A stretch of 64,000 nucleotides of DNA from Moringa oleifera (taxonomy: Eukaryota; Streptophyta; Magnoliopsida; Brassicales; Moringaceae), in NCBI GenBank assembly GCA_021397835.1, contig JAJFZO010000049.1, positions 2,671,001 to 2,735,000 on the forward strand, given 5' to 3'. This document shows, one piece after another, positions 47,965-59,447 of the stretch. Within the stretch, counting starts at the first letter, position 1; every line of letters begins with the position of its first letter. A program made the translations under genes and the position numbers. Below the pieces are notes generated by a model, which searched no databases, had not been told where the DNA came from, and saw only the letters and a program-made list of their open reading frames with translations.

Positions 47965-49238
47965 AACAGAAAAATGGATGATACAAGCAAGCCTATTGAC
48001 TACTATGGTATGACATGGTCAGTATCTTTTATAGGTAGACAAGAGAGTAAATGCTTACATTTTAAGCAGCAGGACATCTTGGCTTTGAAGTCTGCAATTG
48101 GGTAGGTACTCAGGGAGGTTAACTTTGCTAAACAGGTTCGTGTATGATATACAGCCTTAGGTTCTTTCGTCAGCAACTTGTTATAGAAATTTGCATATTA
48201 ATAACGTTCTATGGTGGGGCAAATTTGCTTAGCTATCAAGTGGGTCCTGGTATTGGAGAAACAAAAATGCCTGATATGACGAGTTAGAACCCTTAAAACT
48301 AAACTTTCCCTGGATGTTCAGCCAGCATCCAACTGGCACTTCCCTAAACTGAACGCTGAAGTTACGAGGAAGAGAGAGGACCCATAAACCCCAAGCAGAC
48401 CATGTTGATGCTCTTAAAAGACAGGTCCCCAGGAAGTCACAATCATAAACAGAGAGTATTGTCCTGATACCCTTTAATCTGAAAACCCTGGAAATCATGT
48501 GCATTTTGTCCAACATTGGCAATGCTTCCTACTCCTTTGTGTTCTCCATTTTTCACCAAGCAAACAGCTCCTGTAGAGGATGATTTCTAATATTTCATTC
48601 CAATTTAATCCAAAAGGCTTGAAAGTCAAGCAAGTTATTGATGTCAGCATTTCTTACGTAACAAATTTGAAAGCAGATCAAACCTATCAAATACCGAGGC
48701 AAAGTTCATTATATCTATTCAATTTCACAACTTTTCTAAACCCAATTTCACATTTGATGAGGCTTTACTTGTTTTGATATGGAAAGCATATCTTAAAAGA
48801 CACCTGGAGATAATAAGGGAGACTTCTATTAATTATAGCAGGAAAAATGAATTAAAAAGCAGAAAAGGGACCACTGATGACTTGCAAGTGACATGACACT
48901 TCCATGGACAGGCTTCGTGCCTTCATTTGATTGTCTCTGTTATCATTTTCTGAACCCCATCAGAAATCATGGATGTTTCTGGATTTTTGACAGAGAAACT
49001 TAATCCACAGTCTCTACGATTAATTAAATCATTATGGATTTCACTTTAGAAAGAGAGACATAATTTCTAATTTCTGTAAGGTTGACTGCCTCCATCCTTC
49101 TTGGCGATGGGTTCTTATGGTTGGCTCATGCCTCGTGGGAAGCAAACAGACTAGAATTACAGGGGAACAAGAGCCAACCCCAAACCGCGAGAAGCTGTAG
49201 ATTTTCTTTTTCTCTTTTCTGTTCTTCTGGTTTCTCAG
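47965..49238. other. Divergent gap between BAHD and the first TPK gene
   Basis: It contains the BAHD promoter (TATA at 48025-48034). From about 48840 on is the promoter of the first potassium channel gene, which is duplicated in diverged form upstream of the second channel gene (ACTTGCAAG..GACATG block at 48879 and 51579). No further gene is recognised. Confidence 0.5.
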
Positions 49239-50740
49239 ATGGAAAATGAGCCCTTTCTCCCCTCCCAAGCAAGACCCGGGGAGTGCCATGATGCCACCTT
49301 CTCAGTCCCTCGCTCTCACTCCAATCCAGTCATCTTCTCCGAAATCCAAGATCACCAACAACAAAGATCGCAACTCGAGGTCTCCGTTTCCTGGGAGAAC
49401 AAACCCTGGTCTCTGCATCGCTCCAGAACCACTTCCGCCATGGTTGTCATGGGAGATCTTGAACCCAAGGCGCCCCAAATCCTGAAACCACAAATCGGCA
49501 CTATTTCTGTTGTCAAACAAGCAATGCTCTTGCTCGTCCTTTATTTGGTTCTCGGTGTTGTCATATGCTCTTTTAACCGGGATCACTACTGCGGTATCGA
49601 GACCCACCCGGTCGTCGATGCTCTCTACTGCTGTGTAGTCACCACTTGCACCATTGGCTACGGCGATATCGCTCCACTAAACCCTACAACCAAAGTTTTC
49701 GCTTGCGTCTTCGTGTTGGTCCGTCTTGGGTTCATCGGTATCTTGCTGAGTGTGGCTGTCAATCATGTCCTCTACTTGCAAGAGAACATGATCTTGACTG
49801 GGTCACAAACAGGAAAAGCCCCGAGAGGATTCTCAGCGTGGAATTGCATTGTGGATGTGGAAACAGGAAGGTTGAGGACAAGACTCAAGGTTGGTTTAGC
49901 GATTGCCGTCGTTGTGTTCTGTATTTGTATAGGTACTTTGGTGCTGTACTATGTGGAGGATCTTGACTGGGTAGACTCCGTTTACTCGTCGGTTATGTCC
50001 ATCACCACCGTCGGCTGTAATCACAGGGCCTTCAGGACGCTGCCTGGAAGGTTGTTTGCGGCGGCTTGGCTTCTGCTTTCGCCGGCGGCGGTGGTTATGG
50101 GTTTCCTGTACTTGGCCGAGGCTCGGATTGATAAGAGGCATCAAAGGATCGCCAATTGGATCTTGCATCGTGATATCACTGTGGAGGATCTGCTGGCTGC
50201 TGATATCAACAACAATGGCTTCATCAGGTGGAGATTCCCTATCTCTCACTGCTCAATTTTGATTCATGATTGACTGTTAACAAAGACAATGAGTATATAT
50301 CAACAAGCATATAGACTGTTGACAAACTTTGTTTTTCTGTGAATCTAATATATTAGCTGCTTTCAGTGAGGATTGATTCTATATTCACAGCTGATGGTCA
50401 AGTCCACGGATTTCAGAACAGGCAGCTGCCTGATTGTCTCCTCCTGATAAAAAATTCCTAGTAGTTGGTTATCTGTGCATTACTTGTGATGTTCATCTGG
50501 AAAATTGTGGGGTCTTTCATACCTTTTTTGTGGACTAAATTGTATCACATAGATAACTGAGTTCTGTCCATTTGTTTTGATCTTTGTTTCAGCAAATCAG
50601 AGTACGTTATCTTCAAACTCAAAGAAATGGGAAAGATCAGGGAGAAAGACATAATACAGATCTGCAATCAGTTCAGCAAGCTTGATCCCAACAACTTGGG
50701 GAAGATCACACAGTCGGATCTCCTGGAGCATCGCATCTGA
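49239..50740 (+). CDS. Two-pore potassium channel-like protein with altered second filter
   Basis: Exons are 49239-50227 and 50593-50740, giving 378 residues. The TPK architecture is recognisable: N-terminal tail, TM1, first pore loop with TIGYGD (138-143), TM2, TM3, second pore loop, TM4, and two C-terminal EF-hands (DINNNGFI and LDPNNLGKI). In the second pore the filter reads GCNH (259-262, codons at 50013-50024) where the neighbouring copy has GYGD. The 14-3-3 docking motif is RSRTTS (61-66) instead of RSRTAP, and one TM2 block has several unusual changes (VRLGFIGILLSVAVNHVL). The reading frame and splice sites are intact. TPKs normally sit in the tonoplast as dimers with four pore loops. 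I infer that this copy conducts poorly, if at all, and is either decaying or a regulatory subunit. Confidence 0.88.
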
Positions 50741-52363
50741 TAATGAAAAGATTAAGTTTGTTCATCTTACTTCAGCAGAGGAAACTGTGTTTTTTCTCCC
50801 TCTTCTGGCAGAGAGACTGCACACACCCTGTAAACTGTTGACCTGATCAGTCTTTGCAGCCCCAGGTTCTCGTCTGCTTGGCCTGATTTCATAACAGAGA
50901 CACTGGAGCACCCAATTTTCAGATTGTTTCTGAGTCAGCCTCCACGAAATGGGGTTCGCATGGATGTTTGATGACCTTGTCAGAATGGCTAACATTTTGT
51001 GCGCTAAGCTAAGCATGACAACAGAGACCTGCAGCCTTTAAGTTTGACTGGCCTGTTAATTAATGAGGGAATTCCAGGGAGCTGAAAATGTGTTCCAGGA
51101 TCCCCACGTGAAACTCGTGCCAGAACACATTCCTGTCTGAAAAACCATGTACTTAACAGACATCTGAGAAAAACACATGACATTGTTGGTTGGTCTCTTA
51201 ATTTAACAAAAATTAAAAATATAAAGATAAAAGGAATTTATGTACTTAACGGGCTACAGTCCAAAATGCTTCCTATTGATGTACACATTTATCATGCAAC
51301 CAATGTGAAAGTGGACAAAGCTTATAAAAAATTTATATAAAAAAAAAAATCAAAGAACAATCCTTCTTCTTATCTATTCATTGCACACGTCCAATTATTT
51401 ATTTACCCTTTTGTCCTCATAAACTTTTATGGAAAACCCAATTGAATGTTTTGAGTCTTGCCTGTTCTGATACGCAGAAACATACAGGGAACCTGGAGGA
51501 GATAACCGGGAGATGCTTTCATCAATAATTACAAGCAAAAAAAAAAAAAAACAATTAAGAAGCCTAAAAGAGACCATTGATGACTTGCAAGGGACATGTC
51601 TCTTCCCTGGAAAGGCTTCTTGTCTTCATCTGATTAGTTTCTGTCATCACCCCCCCTGGTCTCCACAACGGGTTGTGGGTTGCTTCAGTTTCTGTGCCTT
51701 CTGGGCCCTGCTCCTCCTCCTCCTCTTCTTCTGGGCCCCTCTTTACTCCAAGGTACATAAAAATGTGGCAAGTGGTAATTAGTTATTATGCTTTAATCAA
51801 TGCAGCTAAAGTTGGTGTGCCATTGAACTTATTGATACTCACTTAATTAATGCTTAATTAATATAAATTTAAATTTTATGTTGATTGAATTTAATAAAAT
51901 TATAATTAATAATAATTTAACAAAAATTAATAATTAATTTTATTTTTATATTAATATAATAATTTATTATTTGTAGTATTTTATTAAAAATTTAACGTTA
52001 ATTCAAATTAACAGAACATCTTTGTTAACGTATAACCTAAAGAGATTTATTTAAGGGAAATGTTAACAAGGGGCGGCCATGATTAATGAAATCAACGTTC
52101 TCAGTTGATGGCAGAAAGAGGGAGACATAATTTATAAGCAGTTGAACATCTCGATCATACTTCGCTATGGGTCCCACCTAAACATAAGATTAGACGGCCC
52201 TTGATGCTTATGGGTTGGTTCATGCCCCGTTGGAACCAAACAGAGTAGGATTACAGGCACCCAACTCTTCTCAAATTGACAATATTGAACTCGAGACACC
52301 ACCACAAGCCAATCCCGAACACGGAATAGTTGTACATTTTTTTCTTTTCTTTTCCTTTCTCAG
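50741..52363. other. Gap between the tandem TPK genes
   Basis: Holds the 3'UTR of the first copy, then from about 51540 a diverged copy of the upstream region of the first gene. About 51780-52110 is AT-rich sequence absent from the first copy's promoter. A GAGACATAATTT phrase (near 52120) matches the first promoter at about 49054. No other gene. Confidence 0.55.
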
Positions 52364-54324
52364 ATGGAAAATGAGCCTTTTCTCTCCTACCAAGCAAGGC
52401 CCCAACTCGACCCCATCCTCGAGGAGTGCCATGATGTTCCCTTCTCGATCCCTCACTCTCACTCCAATCCAGTCATCTTACCTGAAATCCAAGATCACCC
52501 GCAACAAAGATCGCAACTCGGAGTCTCCTTTTCCGGGGAGAGCAAAGCCGGGTCTCTGCATCGCTCTAGAACCGCTCCCGCCTTGGTTGTCATGCGAGAC
52601 CTTGAACCCAAGACGCCCCAAATACCCAAACCACAATATGACTCTAGTTCCATAATCAAACAAGCAGTTGTCTTGCTCACCCTTTATTTGGCTCTCGGTG
52701 TTGTCATTTACTCTTTTAACCGGGATCATTACTCGGGTATTGAGACCCACCCGGTCGTCGATGCTCTCTACTTCTGTATAGTCACCATGTGTACCATTGG
52801 GTACGGCGATATTGCTCCACTAACTCCCGCAACTAAGGTTTTTGCTTGTGTATTTGTGTTGGTTGGTTTTGGGTTCATCGATATCTTGCTAAGTGGGGTT
52901 GTGAATTATGTCCTCGACTTGCAAGAGAGCATGATCCTGACTGGGATACGAATAGGAAAAGCTCCGAGAGGATTCTCAGCGAGGGATTACATTGTGGATG
53001 TGGAAAAGGGAAGGATGAGGATAAGACTCAAGGTTGGTTTAGCTCTTGGCGTCGTTGTGTTATGTATTGGAATGGGTACTTTAGTGCTGTACTACGTGGA
53101 GGATCTTGACTGGGTAGACTCCGTTTACTTGTCGGTTATGTCTGTCACCACGGTGGGGTACGGCGATAGGGCCTTCAAGACGCTGCCTGGAAGGTTGTTT
53201 GCGGCGGTCTGGCTTCTGCTTTCGACGCTGGCTGTAGCTAGGGCTTTCCTGTACTTAGCTGAGGCTAGGATCGATAAGAGGCACCGGAGGATCGCCAATT
53301 GGGTCTTGCATCGTGATATCACCGTGGAGGATCTGTTCGCTGCTGATATCAACAACAATGGCTTCATTAGGTGGAGATTTCCTATCTGTCACTGCTCAAT
53401 TTTTTATTCATCAGTTGAAAGCTGCTTTTTGGAATTTACTTAATTTACTGATTGAAGTAATTAAATTAACATTGATTGTGCTTACTCTTAAAACCATGGA
53501 AGCATCTGGATTGAACAAGCAATTCATAAAATGTTTCTCGCTACCCTTTGAGTTATTGAATTGGTTGCCTCTGAAATGAGAGAGTAAAATCAATCTACCA
53601 TAAACTTTTACTGCAATGAATATGACAATTTGCTTGGCTTCACAGACTTTATGATGTAAAGTAGGTCAGAGTGATTTGTTTTTCATGATTGTCGTGTGGT
53701 TATCAACATGTGAGTCTGATGACTTTTTACTAAGATGTGAGGATCTCTCAACTACCTTGAAGGGAAGCAGTCCAGGTCAACTTTAGTTTCCTATATCTGT
53801 AAAGTGCCTTGAGCTGCCACTGGAGTTAATAATTTTGTATCAAAACCGTAGGCAATGATTATACTAATAAGCATATACACTTCCATGAACTTAATTATTC
53901 TGCTTTATGCGTTAGATAACGATTAGTGGGGTTACTATTTTTGCAGCTTTGATTCTATATTAAAAACTGATGGTCAAGTCCGGTGATATCAGGAAAGGCA
54001 GCTGCATAGTTGTCTCCTCCGGATAACAAATTACTACTAGTTAGTTTTCTGTAAATGATTTTGGATGCCTCTGCTGCATATGAATCTTAATTTCAGGGTT
54101 CTTGATGTTACTTTCTGGAGTAAATTGTAGCACATAGAACCTGAGTTCTGTGCATTTCTGTTGATCTTTGTTGCAGTAAATCAGAATATGTAATCTTCAA
54201 GCTCAAAGAGATGGGAAAGATCGGGGAGAAAGATATACTGCAGATCTGCAATCAGTTCAGCAAGCTTGATCCCAACAACTCTGGGAAGATTACACTGCCT
54301 GATCTCTTGGAGCATCGCTGGTGA
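52364..54324 (+). CDS. Two-pore potassium channel (TPK3/TPK5-like), intact
   Basis: A potassium channel of the plant TPK family, usually in the vacuolar membrane, where it releases potassium. Exons are 52364-53370 and 54177-54324, giving 384 residues. The N-terminus contains the 14-3-3 docking motif RSRTAP (67-72). Pore 1 is TIGYGD (144-149) and pore 2 TVGYGD (263-268), each between two membrane spans. The C-terminus has two EF-hands, DINNNGFIS (from D328) and LDPNNSGKITL, consistent with calcium regulation. The intron lies inside the first EF-hand (ATTAG|GTGG), as in the upstream copy. All key residues are present, so this is the functional member of the pair. By position it corresponds to Arabidopsis TPK5 (At4g01840). 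Confidence 0.93.
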
Positions 54325-54708
54325 TATTGAAAAGATGAAGTTTGTTTATCTTCCCACGTCAGGGGAAGACATGGTTTTCTTTCTTTTTTTTATTGGAGAG
54401 AAGGCAGAAGTACAGAGAAGTGGGAACAACGATCATCTTCCCACGGAAAAAGTATACTGTAAGTGCACATATATATTTGGTGTCCTTTGAAAGGTTGTAG
54501 CAGATTGAGCAGTAGCATTGCGTCCAGCTTCTGTATGAGCAAATGTACAATCATTGAATGTATAGAGATCTGGAGATGATACCTTTTGACAGTTCTATGT
54601 TCTCAAAAGAACATGCAATTAATACAAATCGACCTGTTAATCCCCCCATTTGAGAAAAGCTTTGAAGTACTGGCTTCTCTGGATTTAACTCTGTTGGGTT
54701 TCTGGGAC
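54325..54708 (+). other. 3' flank of the second TPK gene
   Basis: Probable 3'UTR and short spacer. No gene recognised. Confidence 0.4.
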
Positions 54709-55080
54709 TCAAATTAGGGTCTGAATTTGTCTAACAGTGTCCGTGTTATGTTTACGACTATCCAGCCCATTTGCTGTCTTGGACTCGGTTAGAATGGCCT
54801 GAGCCTGCACCCTGTTGATCTGAGCCTTCTTTGCAGATTGGATTTGCAACCTCTTGAGCTGAACATTATTTGCAGAGTGGATTGGAAATTGTTCTGCCTG
54901 TGGATTTTGACTTTTGCTTGCTCTTTCTCGTGATTCGACCATGGGAGCTTTTTCCTTGTCCTCTGCCTCCACATGGCCTCCATTTATGACTACCTCTTCT
55001 CACTCTGTCTCCACAACAGTCTTGTAAAGGGTAATCTTCCTATTGTCACGAAGCACTGTAGTCTGCCAAACATGAGGCAT
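54709..55080 (-). pseudogene. Unrecognised coding-like remnant, possible last exon
   Basis: Read on the minus strand after a TTTGGCAG acceptor at about 55063, a frame encodes LRDNRKITLYKTVVETE, one TGA stop, then EEVVINGGHVEAEDKEKAPMV and a glutamine-rich tail ending at 54709. The sequence is protein-like (charged, low in rare residues), but I do not know the family, and no upstream exon is seen. It could be an exon of a decayed gene or a chance frame. Confidence 0.25.
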
Positions 55081-58000
55081 TCAAACTAAACCAAAAAAAA
55101 AAAAAAAAAAAGGGTCCATTTTGAGATTTGCTTACTTCTGGTGAAATGAAAATCCAACTTTGGAGTATTTTAATATTAATTTTTTATTTTTAATTTATTT
55201 ATATTAAATTAATATTATAAATATTATTTTAATAATATTAAATAAAACAATATTTATAATATTAATTAATTAATTTTAAATAATAAAATTATTGATTTAT
55301 TAAAATTTTCAATTAATTTATCTAAATAAATAAATATTATATGATTAATTATATTTTAAAATAATTTAAATAAAATTAATAATTTGAGTTTAATTAATTA
55401 AAGTGATTTAATTTTAATAAATGTTATAATTTTAGTTTATGTTTTAATGGTTAATGTGTTATTATGTTTATTATAGTATGCTTTTAGTAGAAGTAAATTT
55501 TATTTTTATTAAAAATATTTGAAATTAAAATTATTTATATCATAATTTTAAAATAATTATAACTTTTATATATTTTTTAAATAAAATTTACTATTATATT
55601 TAATTTTATTACTATTGAATATTTAATTGATATTCATAAGTTAAATTATATATTGAGGATTAATAAAAAAAAAATCTTAAAAAAAAAGAGCACATGTGGA
55701 AGAGACTAATAATATAAGGTGTAATTGGAGAGAGAAAACAGCAAAAAGGTGGGAACACCATTTTGTTGTTTTCCATTTTCATTGGAAACAGTTTTGGAAT
55801 GGTAAAGTATTGTGCGCTTTAGCTAAGCCTTTTAATTGGTATCATAATTTCCTCATTATCCCCCAAATTTCTCAACAACCCACTCAGCTAACAAGCAGAC
55901 ATGCTGCTTCCCCAATCAACTTAAACAAATTAAATTTCATAACTTTCTCCTTTGTTGAAGAATATGGAAAAAGCATTTAAAGCAATGAATGGTACCACCT
56001 AAGTTGGACAAGAAAAATGATTGAAGCTTCTTCTTTACATTTTCTTCTTGTGGGAAAAGACAGAGGAGGAATGTTTTGAAAGTTATGTCCACATTATTGC
56101 ATGCAATTATTGACACCAAAGACAACAAAATAGGATTCCATGAAGACTAAATCACATTCCTTATTACCCCTCTCTCTCTATATGTAATTGTGTGGTTGCA
56201 AGCTTTGCTTACCCAAATTAAATAATAAAACCAGAGAAAAGGAAGTAAGAAAATTGTGAAAAGGGTTTGTGGGTATTAATTTGAAATTGTAAACAAATGC
56301 CAAAAAAAACAAAAGGTTTGTCGGCTTGGACACTATGGTAAGATGGTTGACTTAAAGTACACTAAATTCATCTTTTGATCTAAAAGCTAAGACTTCAAAC
56401 TATAACATAGATTTTGCTACTATGTTGAGACGTATCAAATTAACCAAAACAATTCCCAATTACACCATTCTGCCTCTTCTTTTAAAACGTCGTGAAATTT
56501 GTAAGTTCAATTTATTACAAATTTGATGATAATTCATAGTAAAATGGAGTTTTTATTCATGTGAAAATGTAAGAAAAGGTAAAATTAACTTTAAGATCAT
56601 ATTTGTTATCTGGGTTAAAATTGAGATAAGATAATTTTTATTTTTATTTTAGGTTTGGTATAAAGTTCATATTCCTTTTAAATTTTTTAAAAAATTACTT
56701 ATTTTATTTTTTCTAATAGTATTTTAATTTTTTTATTATCTATAATTTAATATGATGAATATTTTTAATGAATTCTTAATTTTTCATAAAGTTTTTACAA
56801 TTGATTTGCAAAGTAGATTTATTAAAAAAAAAGTTTCTTTCTTTGCTCATTATTTTTAATTAAAATTTAAGTTATCTTTTATATAATTATTTTAAATTTA
56901 TTATACAATGATTTTGTAATATTTTATATGAAAATTTAAATATTTTAAGTATAAATAAATTTCAATTTAATGTCATATCATAATTTTGGTCACTCTAAAT
57001 TTTTGGATAGCAATGTAAGTGTTTTAGTTTCAATCTATGACAGCTTAAAGTATATTTGAATAATTTTATAACATATGAAAATAGATTATTTATAAAAATT
57101 AATTTTTTTTATTAAAAATATTATTATAATTTTGAATGATTTTTAATCAAGATATACTATCATATATTACTGATCCCAATTAATTAGATGAGTCAAAAAT
57201 CTTTAAAAAATTCATAAATAAAAATAAAGCATCAGTTGAATTACTAAAATTTATTTAAAATATTTTTTAAATACATACATTAATTATTTTGTCAATAAAA
57301 AATATTTATTAAAACTTAAATACAAAATTTTGTACTTAAAATTAAACAAATAAATAATGTATTTTTATATGAAGATAATTAAGGATGCATCTTTACCACT
57401 ATTATGAATTTTATATATCATTATCATATTATCAGCAAATAATCTTTGATAATTTTATTGTTAAATTAGGTTGTCAGTATCATTTTGTAGCATATTTTTA
57501 ATTAAAAAATAAGTTATATTTTATTAAATGTTTTATCATATTAATGGTATCATTTGCGTTATTGATTCATAACACAATCTCAAATTTTTTAATTAGTAAA
57601 ATTTAAAATAAAACAAAATAATAAAAAATAAAATAAAATACAGAAAAATATTTCAAATTTTATATAATATCCACAAAAAATGATTGTGATAACTTCTTAA
57701 TAAATAAAAAATTATGAAAAAAATTTAGCCAATATTAATATATAAAATAAAATAATAAAACGAGTCTTAGCTTTAAATTTATTTTATTAAAAATAGTATC
57801 ATTAAAAAAATTAAATACTATTTAGACCTTGAAAAATACTCTATCTTGTAATCTTTACCCTAAACTTCAAAATATTTTCAAACAAATCTTAATTGATTAA
57901 AAAATAATCAAATTAAAACTATTATAAAAAAATTAAGTATAATTTATTATTAAAATATTTATTAAAAAATCAGATAAATTTTACGCTTTATTTTCGAGTA

Positions 58001-58910
58001 TCTTAATTTTGAGTAATTTTGTGATAATAATTTTAAATATTTTTTTACATCCATAAAATTTTAAATCAAATTTTACAGTACAAATCTTCATAAAAATTTT
58101 AATTATTTTGATAAATTTTAATTTGACTAATTCTCATTTATTAAAATTTATTTGAGAATATTTTAAAATTTTAAATAACATTTATTTTAAAATAAATAAC
58201 AAATAACAAAGTAAAGCTAATCAAATAAAATTCAACAATGTTTTACATATTGAATCAAGATTATTGCTTACATTAAGCATCTTAATATGTCTGACCCTAT
58301 TATTATGATTACATTATTATAACAACATTACAATAACATTCACTCAATCAAAAATTATAAATTGAAAAAAAAATTGAATCATTAAAGAAAAAAAAAAAAC
58401 TCAGTATGGCAGATCGGAGAAACGATGTGTTATTTAAGAATGTATTTAAAAACAAAAAAGAAAGACTGTTTAATAAAATTTTAGTATGAATTTAAGTGAT
58501 ATTAAATTTTTTATTTCTTAAATAAATTATTATCAAATTTAAAAATTATTTAAATGTAAATACAATAATCTAATGATTCATTCCAACAATTGTTATTTTA
58601 TTATATATATATTAAATTAAACTAAAGATATTTTAAAATAAATATATTATTATTATATTTATGATATATCAAATAAATATAATTTTAATTCAATTTAATC
58701 CAACCCTAAAAGAAAAATCTAATCTTATTTATATACTAAAAAATTTAATCTTCTTTACATATCAAATGAACAAATACAACAAAATGGATAAAGATAATTT
58801 TATCTACTACAGCTTTCCATCTCAGATTACTAATAATCTACTACAGATTTGTTACCAAATTGGCACATGAACTGAATCATACTGATAATAAAGGCTACCT
58901 TTTGTCTCAG
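55081..58910. other. AT-rich intergenic DNA
   Basis: 55140-55680 and 56560-58700 are strongly AT-rich, with many short A and T runs and no supportable gene. 55690-56560 is less biased but shows no recognisable coding sequence. No inverted repeats or target duplications are obvious by eye, although small AT-rich MITEs could be hidden here. Confidence 0.5.
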
Positions 58911-59437
58911 TTATATAAAGGCTATCCTTCTTTCATCACCATTATCGTCTTCCTTGCTTCCTCTCTTTTTCTGTAGGACAAATCACAAGGTAATTCAAAC
59001 TTTACCTTCTTCTTTACCTGCTTCTTGCTGCCGATGAGTTCGGGTCCACAGGCAAAGAGAAGTGCCTGAGTATATGTTGTTGTCTTCCAGTACGAGTCAA
59101 AAAGTCCAAAATGAACTACTTTGAAGGGAATTCAAAAAATAAAGCAACAGAAGATGAGCTGTGATCACTGAGTTAGGTAATAGTTTCAGAGAAAATCGGC
59201 TTCCATGAGAGGGAAACAGCCGGCAGAGGTCACGATTTGATTTGAGTAGATAATGTGAAGAAAAGATATGTCTGTTTTCTCATTCTATCAAAGATAAGTT
59301 TGAAGTTAGTTTAACAGTGGCAGTAGAATCACGTGGAAACAGGCTAATAAATCCGGAAGAAAACACCCACTTTCATATCTCCATATACACTCGGGCTTAC
59401 CCATAAACATATCTGATCTGCTCTGTTTCTGAAGCAG
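58911..59437 (+). promoter_or_regulatory. TATA box, non-coding exon and leader intron of the secreted-protein gene
   Basis: TTATATAAAG at 58911-58920 is a clear TATA box. A CACAAG|GTAATT donor lies at 58989/58990 and a GAAGCAG acceptor at 59437. They define a leader intron of about 450 bp that ends 10 bp before the start codon. Confidence 0.55.
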
Positions 59438-59447
59438 TTCCGTGGAG

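Noticed and set aside
50762..51016. 84-codon minus-strand frame in the 3' flank of the first TPK gene
   Set aside because: No similarity to anything I know; it overlaps the probable 3'UTR and no matching frame was noted after the duplicate TPK gene.
55696..55980. 94-codon plus-strand frame in AT-rich DNA
   Set aside because: Odd composition, no family resemblance and no promoter or splice context; likely chance.
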